A stretch of DNA of 64,000 nucleotides from Euglena gracilis (Eukaryota > Euglenida > Euglenophyceae > Euglenales): the NCBI GenBank assembly GCA_039621445.1, contig CP154954.1, forward strand, positions 14,302,387 through 14,366,386. The letters run 5' to 3'. A program made the position numbers and the translations under genes. Position 1 is the first letter of the stretch; every line of letters begins with the position of its first letter. Below the pieces are notes generated by a model, which made no database searches, was not told the origin of the DNA, and saw nothing but the letters and a program-made list of their open reading frames with translations. This document shows positions 1-10,835 of the stretch, piece by piece.

Positions 1-1003
1 GGCTGTGGACCCCACAGGGGGCCACCGACCACCCAGTGAAGCCAGGCGTACCAACATTTTTGAAAAAAGGGTGAAAAATAGCCCACAAAATCCCAAAATG
101 GCATTTTTTTTGCGGGTTTGGGGTTTTCGGCTGCAAATTTTAGTGAAAAAAAATGCCAACCCAGTTGTATTTGGGCTGCTTTTGGGGTACCAGTTGCTGG
201 GGCTGGACCCCATTGAATTTCCCCCTCCAGGGGAACAAACCAGCACCTCATTTCCCAGTTGTCCAGAGGACCCCAGGGGAAGGTCCGTAAATCCTGAAGC
301 TATGACTGACAACCGCAGGCAAAATACATGCCCCGAATGCTAAATTTGTCTTGCCAACCTTGCAACAAAATGGACAGTGACAGCAGCTCAAGTCCTTCCC
401 ACCGCCGGTAACAACAGCCACCCCCCCTTCATATGACCAATGTTTTGCAATCAACGACCAGGGGTGGGTTGAACGACATGGGGGAGACCTGGGGGGGGGG
501 GATGAGGCGCAAGTGTTGAATATACCTCTGTCAACGGAACACACGATAGAATTGAAACTATGAAAAACCAAACACACCCATCTCAGTGTGGTTTTTCCAC
601 CCATCGTTGAAAATATAAAGATATTGAACAAAATGACACAAAGAGCAAACAATGGTTGTGGGGCAGCAAGGAAAAAAAACCTTTAATTTAGGGCTGCCTA
701 AGAACACCTTTGAATTTCCAATGAAAATATATGAATATTTATGCGAGCACGCACACACATAGAGAGAGAGAGAGAGAGGGAGGGAATTTTTCGAATAAGA
801 GACACAATCATTGTGGGATAAATCATTTAGTGAGGGTATATATATTCTGCGTGGTACAGACTGTCCAAAACGAGCTCACAGGAATTGAAAAAAGAGAGGA
901 GGGAGAGAGAGGGAGAGGGTCATGGGGTGAAGCCTCTTACCTCCCTGGTGAGTTCAAAGCTCCCCATAAATTGCCTTGCAAGTGACCCTTTGCAACATTT
1001 TGG

Positions 1004-2660
1004 GTGAAGGTGGTCGGGCTGATGGGCGAACCAAGACCCCAGCAGCGGCGATGGCGGCCATGGACAAAAACATGCCAAAGGCGTGACCACCTTCATGACA
1101 AAAGAGAGAGTGTGCAGCCACCAACGCCCACTTCCGGGGCTGGACACTGGGGCAGTGGCCGCCTTGCTCAGGGGAACGCAGGGACTGGCATGGGCGCGCA
1201 CAGTTTCCCATGCCAGTCCAATGCCTAATCAAAGCAGTAATCAGCACCACCAGGCCCAGAGGGCACGGCTGCAGTTGGGGGCAGCGAGTCTGCATCAAAA
1301 TGGCACGATGGACAGCACCTGGCCAGAGAGGCACTATCTGGCACACTGTACTGTGCTGGCCATCGGCACCCCAGCCCCACCCGCAACAAGCACCACCGCG
1401 GCAAGAGCAGCATCATCGAAAGGCAGCAGCCCACATCACTGAAGACTGAAGGATGTATATACAATGCCATACAAAATGGGAGCGGGTGGTGCACACCACC
1501 ATCCACAACCGCGAGGAGGAGTACCCCGACCACATCGTCCGCTGCCCCCTGGCCACCGACGCCGAGCAGCTCCCACCGAGCAGCTGGGCGGGGTCATCAT
1601 GGGCCGCCTGGAGTTCGCCCGGATGGCCTGCAGCCACATGGGGTATTTTAAGCAGTCCGTGGCCAACGTTCTCCGTAATGCGATCTGGCGGCGGGGGTAT
1701 TCACGCCGCCTTGTGCAGTCCGTGTGGAGCTGCTTCCTCTTTTAGCGATGGAACGTCACCGAGATCGTGAGCTTCGCAGCTGGTTCTCCAAGGAAATGGC
1801 CCCAATCGCACGCCCCCAGCTCCATGGACCACAGCCCTCCCCATGACCTCTCCCGTGGAGCTTTCCTCACTGTCTTCAGCCACCTGACACCCTTTCCTGG
1901 GGGCATCGACGACCTGCTGGTCGAGATGACACCGCCGCCTTGCCCCACCGCGGCCTCCCATACCCGAGTCCTGGACACGGTGATCATCGTCCGGGAGTCA
2001 CACGTGCGCCATCGCAAGCGGCGCAAATGGGAGTGTCCTAATCCGTCCACTGGCCGGGGCATGGAGAGGGGGGCGCCCCAGAGGTGAGGTGTGCCCAACC
2101 TGTAAGCAGCAATGGCTTGACCCGGGGGTGATGCTGTAAGAATCCCGACCTCGGAGAGCCCGGGCGAGTCTCCATGCAACATCCAAAAGAGGGGGACGCC
2201 CCAAGCATCAGAAGCAAACGCTGGCCCACACCATTTGGGCCAGCGTGTGGCGGAATTTACGCTGTGCATTGAACTGGGGGTGACACCGCCAAGGATCTCA
2301 CCCTCGGTGAACCCAGGCGGGCCTGAGAACAGCACGGGGGACGTCTCAAGCCATAGACCAAACCACACCGTGGCGGGGTTTATGCGATCTGATCTGTGAA
2401 TCTGCGCATCAAATACGAGGGGTGGAAAGCGGGTTTGACGGACTATGAAAAAACCGGACGAGGAAGGGCCATCTGCGAGTCATGGGACCCAGACCTGCAC
2501 AACAAAATCTGGGCATCATGCGGCCCCTAGCAACGAAGCATCATCCAAGAATGGCAAGAAGCCGCCGCAGCCCATAATGCTGCCCCACGGATCTCGAGCG
2601 CCACACACATGACTGGCACGAAAGTGACTGTCATGGCTGACAACCCTGGTTCCAGGCACC
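1004..2660 (+). pseudogene. Decayed, frameshifted coding region of unknown origin
   Basis: GC-rich stretch in which protein-like segments appear successively in different plus-strand frames: about 1,453-1,560 (REEEYPDHIVRCPLATDAEQL-like), 1,560-1,745 (contains SVANVLRNAIWRRGYSRRL) and 1,745-2,030, then 2,400-2,520 (LRIKYEGWKAGLTDYEKT). Stops and shifts break every frame. The short 'RRGYSRRL' context resembles the basic motif downstream of the reverse-transcriptase core in Penelope-like elements. That is a weak likeness, because no catalytic motif is present. Coding origin is inferred from composition, and function is unknown. The minus strand also holds a 208-aa open frame (2,368-1,742), which I read as a shadow. 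Confidence 0.35.
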
Positions 2661-2993
2661 ACCACCAAGGGCCTCCCCCCCTCCCAAGGGCCTCAACCAC
2701 TCACGCCACGCTCCCCGAACAAGACCGAACCATGTTCAGGCGGGCGGCAGGCAGCGTGGTGCCTGTGCCCCCCAACCCTGTCCGCAGAGCAGCAAGCGAA
2801 GTGGGACATACCATGGCCCCAAGCCCCTTGGCAACTGGAGCACACGGGCCATTCCGCGGGTGTGGGGCACACTCGAGGGCCATGTGACTGCGGAGTTGCT
2901 CTCCAGGGTGCCCAAGGGGACGTGACTCACCTGTGGGTGGCCCGGGGTCGCCATCCCTTTCGGTCCATGACTAGCTCACCCACAGAGCATGCC

Positions 2994-3039
2994 CAGAACC
3001 AAGGAAGTCACCCACCACTGGGTGACTGCCTTGGTTCTG
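2994..3039. other. 21-bp stem inverted repeat
   Basis: Arms 2,994-3,014 and 3,019-3,039 pair at 20 of 21 positions around a 4-nt loop (CCAC). The arm begins CAGAACCAAGG. It lies in intergenic repeat DNA, so it may be the collapsed remains of a small inverted-repeat element. Confidence 0.8.
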
Positions 3040-3159
3040 CCGGGCTTTGGTGGATTGAGAAGGATGGCCCGGCTGGTTCCGAAGCCGCCCAGGTCTTCGG
3101 ACCTGCCCGCTGTGTGCGGGACGGGGTGGGCATCCCCTTTACCTTTTTTTACCTTTACC

Positions 3160-3445
3160 TTTCCGAGGCGCACGCGGCAAACAATTGAATTTTTGCAGCG
3201 GCACACCTGCGACGCACCTGAAAAGCTGCCGCGGCGCACCAACAACACACCCACGGCGCACCAATGACGTTCCCGCGGCACATGCCTTCTTTTGTTATGG
3301 CACGGGCAGGGGATAATTGGGATGGCTATGCCGTCGGTACATGCGGCGCACAGAATGAAACCTTCCGCGGCACACGCGGTCACAAAATTTCTAATGCCGC
3401 GGCGCACGCGGAGCAGAAAAAAAAGAATTTTACGCGGCGCACTAA
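3160..3445. repeat. Cluster of GCGGCGCAC-like words
   Basis: About eight irregularly spaced copies of the word GCGGC(G/A)CAC occur, near 3,163, 3,198, 3,231, 3,255, 3,272, 3,341, 3,365, 3,400 and 3,433, separated by unrelated AT-richer spacers. It is not a regular tandem array. Similar GCGGCACC words recur in family A copies near 24,600 and 59,040. Confidence 0.6.
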
Positions 3446-3602
3446 ATGAAAATTTGCTTGCCCCCCCTCTTCAGGCTTTTAGGATTTTAGCCTGTTTTGT
3501 GCATGGCCTGCCGCAACTATTAACGTGCAAACTTGGCAGTTGGTCCCCAGACTCAATTGGCAGCCCGGGCAAGACCTGCCTGGCGCCAAAATGCGCCCAA
3601 AT

Positions 3603-3859
<257 letters not shown>

Positions 3860-4019
3860 ACGTGGGTAACCGCGGCCACCCCACAACGGGTGGAACAGGT
3901 CCCGGGGCTTCGTCCCACGGGCACCCAGACAGCCAGAGCCTGTGAGCCTTCCTGGGACGAGCTCAAGGGACCTTCCCTGTGCTTAACCTCACTTTTTGTG
4001 GAAAAAGGAGAGGGGGGGA

Positions 4020-4272
4020 GAGAGAGACACTCCCAGGGGACACTGCACCATTCACCACGTGATTGTCGTAGAAGCAAACTTGGTTGTCGCACGATTCAGT
4101 GGGGCAGCCCTCGTCGGAGGGTTCTGCTGTGAAATGGGGGGGCTCCTCAAGAAGCGGGGCTATCTGTGGCGTGGCATGCAATTCGGCAATCGCATCTGTT
4201 TGGCACACACAATTGTTTGGCACACACATTTGGCATACACACACATCTGTTTGGCACACACACTGTCGTAAC
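4020..4272 (-). other. Conserved exon-like patch (Cys-rich), family A copy 1
   Basis: The minus strand encodes a peptide with repeated CVCQTD units, then IAELHATPQIAP and PHFTAEPSDEGCPTE. The same frame is kept in copies at 28,209-28,425 and 61,068-61,290. Here the Cys-rich start is expanded by a 13-16-bp tandem repeat of TTTGGCACACACA (4,198-4,262 on the plus strand). Many differences among copies fall at third codon positions, and the one clear indel is 3 bp. No family was recognised. It may be an exon of a multigene family or a transposon ORF fragment. Confidence 0.5.
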
Positions 4273-4604
4273 AAGGCTTAAGACCTGATTGAGAGATTTT
4301 CAAAAAAAACTGGTCCTTGTCTAACATTTTCTCTCCAACTATTGGCATATGCTATCACAAACAATATTGTAAATACCCAATTGTTGTATCACACATGTCA
4401 TTTTAGAAAATTTATATTCAAATCCCCGACCAAACACATTACGGTATACTCTCGGAAGAGCAAGAGAAAAACGTCATTTTTTGTGTCCTTTCAATTTCTC
4501 AACATTGATAATCCCTTCCTCTTCTTTTGCTGGACAACAACTCTGGCAATTGTGTGTTTTTCATGATAAGGCGGAGTCGGTGGCAATCGATGGAGCGGCA
4601 CGAC

Positions 4605-5204
4605 CAGGGGTTTTTAAAAAAACGGGGGGGTGAGGAAATCTCCCCCACCCACCCCCCCCCCTGGGGGTCCCGGAGGGACCCACAAAATTGACCAAAAAAT
4701 TGCGAAAAATGCCAAAAATAGAACTTCTTCAAAAATTTTCGGCGCAAAGGTGCCGAAAAGTAACCCCTCCCCAAATAATAAACCCCACCTGAGGACCGAC
4801 TTCGGCCGCCCAAATAATAAACCCCCTCCGCAGGTGTGAAAGCAAAGGGAAAGAATGAGTAAAAAATAGCAGAAATGTTGCAAAAATCAACAAAATGGAT
4901 AAAAGTGGTGTACAAATAATGCCAAAAAAAGCACCCTTTTTTCAAAAAAAAGCCCCAGAAAGCCAAAAAAGTGAAAAGTTTGGGTCCACTTTTGACTTCG
5001 AAAATTTTGCCCAAATAATAAACCCCCCCAAAAAATAACCCTGGACCCCAACTTTGAGTGTCCAAATAATAAACGGGGGGTTATTGATTGGAGGAGTTTA
5101 TGTCCCACCCCCCTCCGGGAGGACCCCCTGGGGGGGGGGGGCGGCTCGGCCGGGCCCACCCCCCCCTCCCCCCCAGGGGTCCACGACTAAAAAAAAAAAC
5201 CCTG
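4605..5204. mobile_element. Non-autonomous hAT-like transposon (600 bp)
   Basis: The element begins CAGGGGTTTTTAAAAAAAC and ends so that its reverse complement begins CAGGGTTTTTTTTTTTAGTC. It is flanked by the exact 8-bp direct repeat GGCACGAC at 4,597-4,604 and 5,205-5,212. The empty site is visible in family A copy 2 near 27,820 (minus strand), where the target occurs once, uninterrupted. An 8-bp duplication with CAGG ends is characteristic of hAT elements. Inside are C/G tracts, five copies of CAAATAATAAAC and a GGCGC hairpin core; there is no transposase. Confidence 0.9.
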
Positions 5205-5335
5205 GGCACGACCACCGCAGTGGCACGGGTGGCGCGGTCACGGCCGGGGTGAGCGTAGGGTTCCTGCTGAATGGACCGCTGGCGGGGCTCGAGGGAGCAG
5301 GATGTGCAAGGCGAGGCCAGGGTTACACCAGAATA
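5205..5335 (+). other. Conserved exon-like patch, family A copy 1
   Basis: Corresponds to 27,660-27,830 and 60,545-60,715 on the opposite strand. Relative to those copies it lacks exactly 24 bp, an in-frame loss, after the shared GCCCCGCCAG. Both strands stay open here and in the other copies, so the coding strand cannot be decided. The hAT-like element at 4,605-5,204 lies inside this patch. Confidence 0.45.
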
Positions 5336-5397
5336 ACAGCCCCTTTGCCCCGACTTCGGACGCCCAAACGATTTATGCTTGTCCACATACAGGTGTT

Positions 5398-5675
<278 letters not shown>

Positions 5676-5974
5676 GGGGGAGAGAGAGAGGGAGATCCTC
5701 ATAAAAACTCTGCTACATTACAGAAGAACCCTGCACTGCAGTGGAAAATATCAGGCAGGGAATGGAGCCCGGGGCTGACGGACATGAAAAGAGATGTCGG
5801 TGGGGATGTCGTTTTGTCCTTGAAGAGCCCTTGACTTTTTGGAACAGTAAAATGGACGCGCTTTGACTGATTGGAATTCATGGAACGTTTTGCACTTTGT
5901 TGTAATCCATTTTTGCGTGGCGAAATGCTGCAAAAAAGATAAAGAAAAAACAACAAACAACGAGGCACGGTATT

Positions 5975-6170
5975 ACCCGCCCCCCCTTGTCCGGGGGGGG
6001 GGGGGTCGTAACACCCCCGTAACCTGCAACCGGTGACCGGGGGGCGGTCGTAAATGAGGGGGTGGCCGCAGGTAAAGTGGTGTTAAAATTTTCTAAATCT
6101 GCAACCTGTGACCGGGGCGTGGTTGTAAATGATGGGTGGTCGTACGACAAGAAGGGGGGGGGGCGGGAAG
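5975..6170 (-). mobile_element. Short inverted-repeat element with C-tract/G-tract ends, copy 2 of family M1
   Basis: The left end CCCGCCCCCCCTTGTC is mirrored at the right by GACAAG, a G run and CGGG. Read on the minus strand, the interior (GTCGTACGACCACCC, then repeats of 'tttacgaccaccccc...ggttgcagg') matches the element at 22,282-22,497. Family A copy 2 near 26,675-26,690 shows the sequence without the insertion. No clean target duplication is visible, and there is no coding capacity. Confidence 0.7.
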
Positions 6171-6799
6171 AAACCACCCAAAAAAACGGGGGAGGTGCTC
6201 AACGGTTTTTTCGTCGCAAAAGGGAGGTGGATCAAAAAGTTGCAAAAGTGCTCGGTCACACAAACCGGGATCAAACAAACTGGGGAAAACAAAAACAGGA
6301 GAGAGTTGGTACCTTTGAAACTAAGGGCCCTGTATGGCATGAAAGATCCAAAAAATGAGGGGGAAATTAGGTCACAGACGGATTGGACTTCTTATCAGGA
6401 AAATAATAATTATGAAGTCATAAAATTGCTTTAAAGGTTGGCTTGGAGGCTTGGAGTTCCAATGATAGTAAATGCACCTTAGCAATCTGCAAAAGCCCTG
6501 CCGACTTGGATGGCCAAATGGCGGTGATGGGATTGTAAGAGCTTCAGCAGCCCCAGGCAACTGTGCACATGTGGTCCCTTGCACGGCTCCTAATAGCTGG
6601 TTTCAATTTGGTGCCCTAGCCATGGCCACATAATTGGCCGGAGGTTGAGGAGGGTATTTCAAAACAAAACAACCATGATTTAAAAACACACAATGATGTT
6701 TGTGACATTCACATCCCTTTTTTGGCCATCAGAGCTCTGGGAATTTTTGTCACACTTATATGCCATACTTTTTACACACAATACTTGAATATTCGATAA

Positions 6800-7095
6800 T
6801 TCAATTGCTTTGAATTTTTGATGTCTTCAGCCACATCGTACACCTGTACCCCATCCCAGGGAAATTCTAAAGCTGGACCCACCCCCTGGGATCCAGCGAG
6901 CCACCACCGTTTTTCAGACTTCTAATGCATAGCATACCCGTGCTCTCCATTGGAATGTCTGCACGTGCAGAAGCATTTGTCGGTGGTTTTGTCTGGCGTA
7001 TCCGATTTCCATAACTTCGAGGGGATTGTGGCAGATGTGTCCGAGGAGTCTTCGTTGTTGTTGGGCCTCCGCCCATTCTCGTTGGGCTGCACCCT
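6800..7095. other. Unassigned intergenic stretch
   Basis: About 300 bp of unique-looking sequence between family A and the decayed coding region. I see no repeat, hairpin or convincing ORF in it. Confidence 0.5.
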
Positions 7096-8630
7096 TTGTG
7101 CGTTTGGGACGGTTACGACCTGGACGTACAATTCATGATTGACCATCTGTTCTGGATTTCAGACGGATGTGACACAATCATGCAGAAATACTACGAAGAG
7201 CAACACCCCTGTGTGGTTGCTCCAGAAATACACCGACATATGGTCAAACTGTACAAGGAAAAAGCACGAGGCTTTTTTTCGACGGTACAATTTCCTGCTA
7301 CGAAAGCCAGGATGGCATTCACAAATTGCCGGGATTCTGGCAATTCCTTTTCTGGCTCAGATTCCATTGCATGAACTTCGGCTCATTTGCAATCCCAGCC
7401 AGCAAAGGACACTACCTACCACATCCAAATCTATGTCTACAATACGGATGGGAATCAACCCTTGACGCACTGAAGACAATGTTCGACGATATCCGAGAAA
7501 TCGGACCACAAAGCATGCTATGGGAAGTATTCCCACTTCCACACGAAATGTTTTGATACAATTACCAAATTTTTCTGAACGAACACTACGGCCCCCATTT
7601 CCAAGTGGTCGGAATCGACCTGACATATCCACAAAAATTCGTCATTTGGGCGTCTGCGGAGTCTGGAACGCGGAGAGTACAGCGCACAAAAAGCTGTAAG
7701 GGCCGAAATGCCAGCTACAACGCCTGCTCAGGCACGACCACAAACACCATTACCAGACGCGGAACCTGACGCTCCTACAGAACTTACAATGGCCGAAGTG
7801 CCTGCAAACCCTACAAAGGCCGCAGCGCCTCTGAGAGACACGGTTCCACCCACCTCCGCACGTGGGGAAAGTGGACGAGAAGCAACTGATGAAGATATAA
7901 TCACACTACACGACGAGACTGAACAAATACAACGTGAATTTCGGCATTTACAGCGGACCCAGACGACTTCATACTCATACCACCAGAAGTCGGGCAGGCA
8001 GCAGGACGCATCCTAGGAGGCGTCCGAAGTGACTTACCTCGATAATCACAATGGTGAGATCGAGGTCTTCCTCCTCAACGTGAAATCCCCGTGACACGGG
8101 ACGTGGCGAACAACCCACACAAGAAGTTCCGGCTTCGACTGCAGAACTGGCAGCAGACGCGGCCAGCTCTACTCCTGTTGTACAAACCACTGTCCAAACA
8201 CCCGAAGTGGTGACAACGACCGAATCGACTACGGTCGAAACAACGCCACCACACGACACAACACCCGTAGTGGTACACACACACACCTGAACAGGTGGTA
8301 CCGACGGCACCTGACGTACCACCTACCACTACACCAACAAAAAACCTGCTTCAAAGTCCCCTGCAGAGCGCCCCTTTCCGCCACAGAAAGAAAAAGGAAA
8401 GAAAAAGGCAGTAAACCTAAGCCTAAACCGCAGCCTGCAGACCCATGCAAACCTGCTGAACGACACAACGAGCCAAAACCACCTGCACCTGGGAGTGGTA
8501 ACAAATCAGGAAAGCGGGCGAAGACCTCAGCTGCTACCACACCAGCGCCAACTTACACTGATGTGACCGGGAAAAGCCGGGTCACATCTACCCTTCGAGG
8601 TAGAACTCGATACAACGTCTGACACAGCGC
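7096..8630 (+). pseudogene. Decayed gag/ORF1-like coding region, plus strand
   Basis: A plausible protein can be followed through at least five frames. The N-terminal part (7,096-7,560) is globular, with words such as FWISDGCDTIMQKYYEEQHP and GWESTLDALKTMFDDIREIG. The first shift is at the T7 run near 7,272. A Pro/Ala/Thr-rich acidic linker follows (7,700-7,900), then DDFILIPPEVGQAAGRILGG (about 7,958-8,030), a Thr/Val/Pro-rich stretch (8,100-8,330), and a Lys/Pro-rich basic tail ending at a TGA near 8,622. The layout of globular head, low-complexity linker and basic tail resembles retroelement ORF1/Gag proteins, but no family was recognised. The shifts could be decay or sequencing indels. 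Confidence 0.45.
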
Positions 8631-8932
8631 AAGAGGAAAACATGCCCGTTGACGATAATGCCGCACTTTGGCAAAACAAACAAAAAAATATTGGCCCGGC
8701 CATTAGCCAAATAGGGGGGGGGGTGAGGGTAGCGGCGTGGCTGAATTTGGTGGTGATCGCTAGTCGTCTGATGAAAAGAGCTTTCAATTGAGGTGTGACT
8801 TTGTACCTGGACGATTGACACAGCCAGATATACGCTCGCGATCGTCGGAATTTGGCAAAATTCAAAATAGCGTGATATTTCAGATCAGTGGTCAGAGATT
8901 GGTCCTGGGAGTGCCTTTTGACCAAAGGTTGG

Positions 8933-8960
8933 GGACGCCGGTTCTGTCCTGAACCGGCGT
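8933..8960. other. 11-bp stem hairpin
   Basis: GACGCCGGTTC and GAACCGGCGTC flank the loop TGTCCT. The same loop and arms recur in the larger hairpin 50 bp downstream, so the two form a tandem pair. Confidence 0.8.
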
Positions 8961-8981
8961 CTCTAAAACGCCGCTTTAAAC

Positions 8982-9033
8982 AAAGGGGGGTCGGACGCTG
9001 GTTCTGTCCTGAACCGGCGTCCGCCCCCCCTTT
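8982..9033. other. 23-bp stem hairpin
   Basis: Arms 8,982-9,004 and 9,011-9,033 pair at about 21 of 23 positions around the loop TGTCCT. The outer part is a G-run/C-run and the inner part is GGACGC(T/C)GGTTC. It lies between two opposing decayed coding regions. It may be an element terminus or a structured RNA; which is not known. Confidence 0.8.
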
Positions 9034-9185
9034 TTGTGGTAAAACCGGCGTTTGGGACGCCGGGTTCTTAGGACCAGCTTGGGGAATGCGAGAATCGCAA
9101 AGAGGTTGGAGTCGTTTGGGGTTGTGGCGTAGTGTGTGGTCAAGTCGGCCAGAGTGTCCGATACCCCTTGCTGACATTTGGCAGG

Positions 9186-10130
9186 TTACATGGCGCACTG
9201 TATGAATGCGGTCTTGTAGAATGTCCTAAATGGGGCATCGAGGAGGGCCGACGATGATGGAATCCTGGATGAGACGCAGGTTGACCTCTTGACCTGCTGG
9301 GTCGATGACCGCTGCGGCGTCTCGGTGGCTGCGCCGTGTGCCAGGTCGACCATGTGGTGGTCCGCTGGTCCGGGGTTGGGTTCGATGTCTCCACAGGTCA
9401 TCAAGGAGCCTCTCCCTACGTGTCGGATTCCTGGGAGGATGCTTGAGGGGGAAGGCCTTACGATGAATCCGGCCACATTTTGGATTATTATTTGGAATGC
9501 GTCAGACCGCGCACTCCAAAGCCCCAGAAATCCACGGGGAACTTATGGTGGCAGAGGAGACGAAGCGTGTGCTGTGTTCATTGTCTGTCCCTTCTTCCAT
9601 TTCCTCACTCCGGAGGACCCAGAGGACGAAACGGACGACGAGTCTGAAGAATGTACGGGGGTATGTTCCGCAGGCATTGTAGGTGTAGATGGAGGTTGTA
9701 GCAAACGTTCTTCCGAACGTTTGGTTGCAGACTTCGCTGCTCTTTTGGCTGTTGTCGTTGTGGATGACGCAACTGTTGTGGGTTCCTGTTCAGTTGCAGA
9801 CGGCGCTGCTTCGGACTCCACCGGTTTAAGTTCAGGAAATTTTGTACGGGGTCCTAGGCGAAAGTTTTGCCATCCGATAAATTTGTTTCCTCCCGATCCA
9901 CCAGGAAGTCAGTCCAGTATCGGGATGGCTAACACATCCTTATTTGCACGTTTGCCCTTGAATAATGAGGCAAAGATCTCTCTTCGGAGGGTTTTGCCGA
10001 ACAGGCGCTTCACGTATTTCCGTTTTCCGTCTTCGTCTCATTCAGGTCGAAGAGGGAGGTATTCTTGTGGGATCGGTTGTCTTGGGTTGAACAAATTGCC
10101 AACTAACACCTGCCAGCCGGTGAGTGACAA
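9186..10130 (-). pseudogene. Decayed minus-strand ORF carrying a 2A ribosome-skipping motif
   Basis: Reading down from 10,130, protein-like sequence appears: a basic segment (RKYVKRLFGKTLRREIFASL, about 10,010), a Thr/Ala/Ser-rich acidic segment (9,821-9,545), then after a stop and frame change an ORF (9,476-9,186). That ORF contains VGRGSLMTCGDIEPNPGP at 9,419-9,366. The D-I-E-x-N-P-G-P core with its upstream G-S-L-x-T-C-G matches class 1 2A peptides, known from several RNA viruses and from the N-terminal region of some non-LTR retrotransposons. Ribosome skipping would fall between Gly 9,371-9,369 and Pro 9,368-9,366. No endonuclease or reverse transcriptase follows. A retrotransposon remnant is the simplest reading. 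Confidence 0.55.
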
Positions 10131-10151
10131 TAAAATCTCAGCAGGACAGCT

Positions 10152-10740
10152 TCGTGTTTTTTTTTTGGGGTGTTTTGGTGTTTTGCAATATTTTTGTGTA
10201 CGATTTCCTGAATTTCTGGACAAAGAGGGGGTTGCTTTCAGAATTTGAAAGTAGCAAGTTTGACTGATCAGCCTGCGTCCATCAACCAATCGCCCCGCTG
10301 ACACCTAATTGTACAGCTTCCCACGCTTTCCCGTGCTTCGAGCCCAGGCTTCTGCAGTTGCGCTGAAATGCTAAATTGGTGTAAGGAGAGAATGGGGGGG
10401 CAAGCGCCTGGGGGTGGTTGGGGGAGCTCCCCTCACCATGTTCAAAAACTACGACATGTGCGCAGAATCGGCACATTACGCACGCCGGGGGGGGGGGGGG
10501 CGAAGGCGCCGGGGTGAGTGGAATCCAGACCAAAGCTCGGTGTGCTTCGGAGAAAAGAACCGAAGCCTTTTTTTTTTTTTTTCCGCAGAAGTCTCTCCCC
10601 ATTCCTTTTGGGAGTCGCTCCATGGAAGCCGTGCGGCAAGCTTGCCACCATTGAGGTGTTGAAGTGCGCAAGTCGAGCCCCGCTTCATCTTGCAGCCCGA
10701 AGCTGGTTGTTGCTGGCCCAGGGTGAGTCCCCTGGGCCCA
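10152..10740. repeat. Family B block (partial copy)
   Basis: Matches 17,798-18,365 nearly throughout, including 'gcaatatttttgtgtacga(t/c)ttcctgaatttctgg', the C/G-tract at 10,488-10,500 and 'ggaagccgtgcggcaagcttgcc'. Shorter matches lie at 42,060-42,490 and 47,690-47,840. No coding capacity is conserved. Confidence 0.85.
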
Positions 10741-10835
10741 AGAAAACGTTTGGTGGTGCTTTGCTGATTCTTTGGCACAATGCAGTCACCCTCGCCTACG
10801 CACCCAATGACCAAGCTACCTCTCTGCATTTGAGC

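Noticed and set aside
1742-2368. 208-codon minus-strand ORF
   Set aside because: GC-rich shadow of a decayed plus-strand region; no start context, domain or copy supports it.
4763-5080. CRISPR-like array of CAAATAATAAAC repeats
   Set aside because: Spacing is irregular (about 45, 200 and 50 bp) and the repeats lie inside a transposon in eukaryotic DNA.
9186-9476. Integrated virus as the source of the 2A motif
   Set aside because: No replicase or capsid motif was seen nearby, and 2A motifs also occur in retrotransposons, so a viral origin is not supported by this window.
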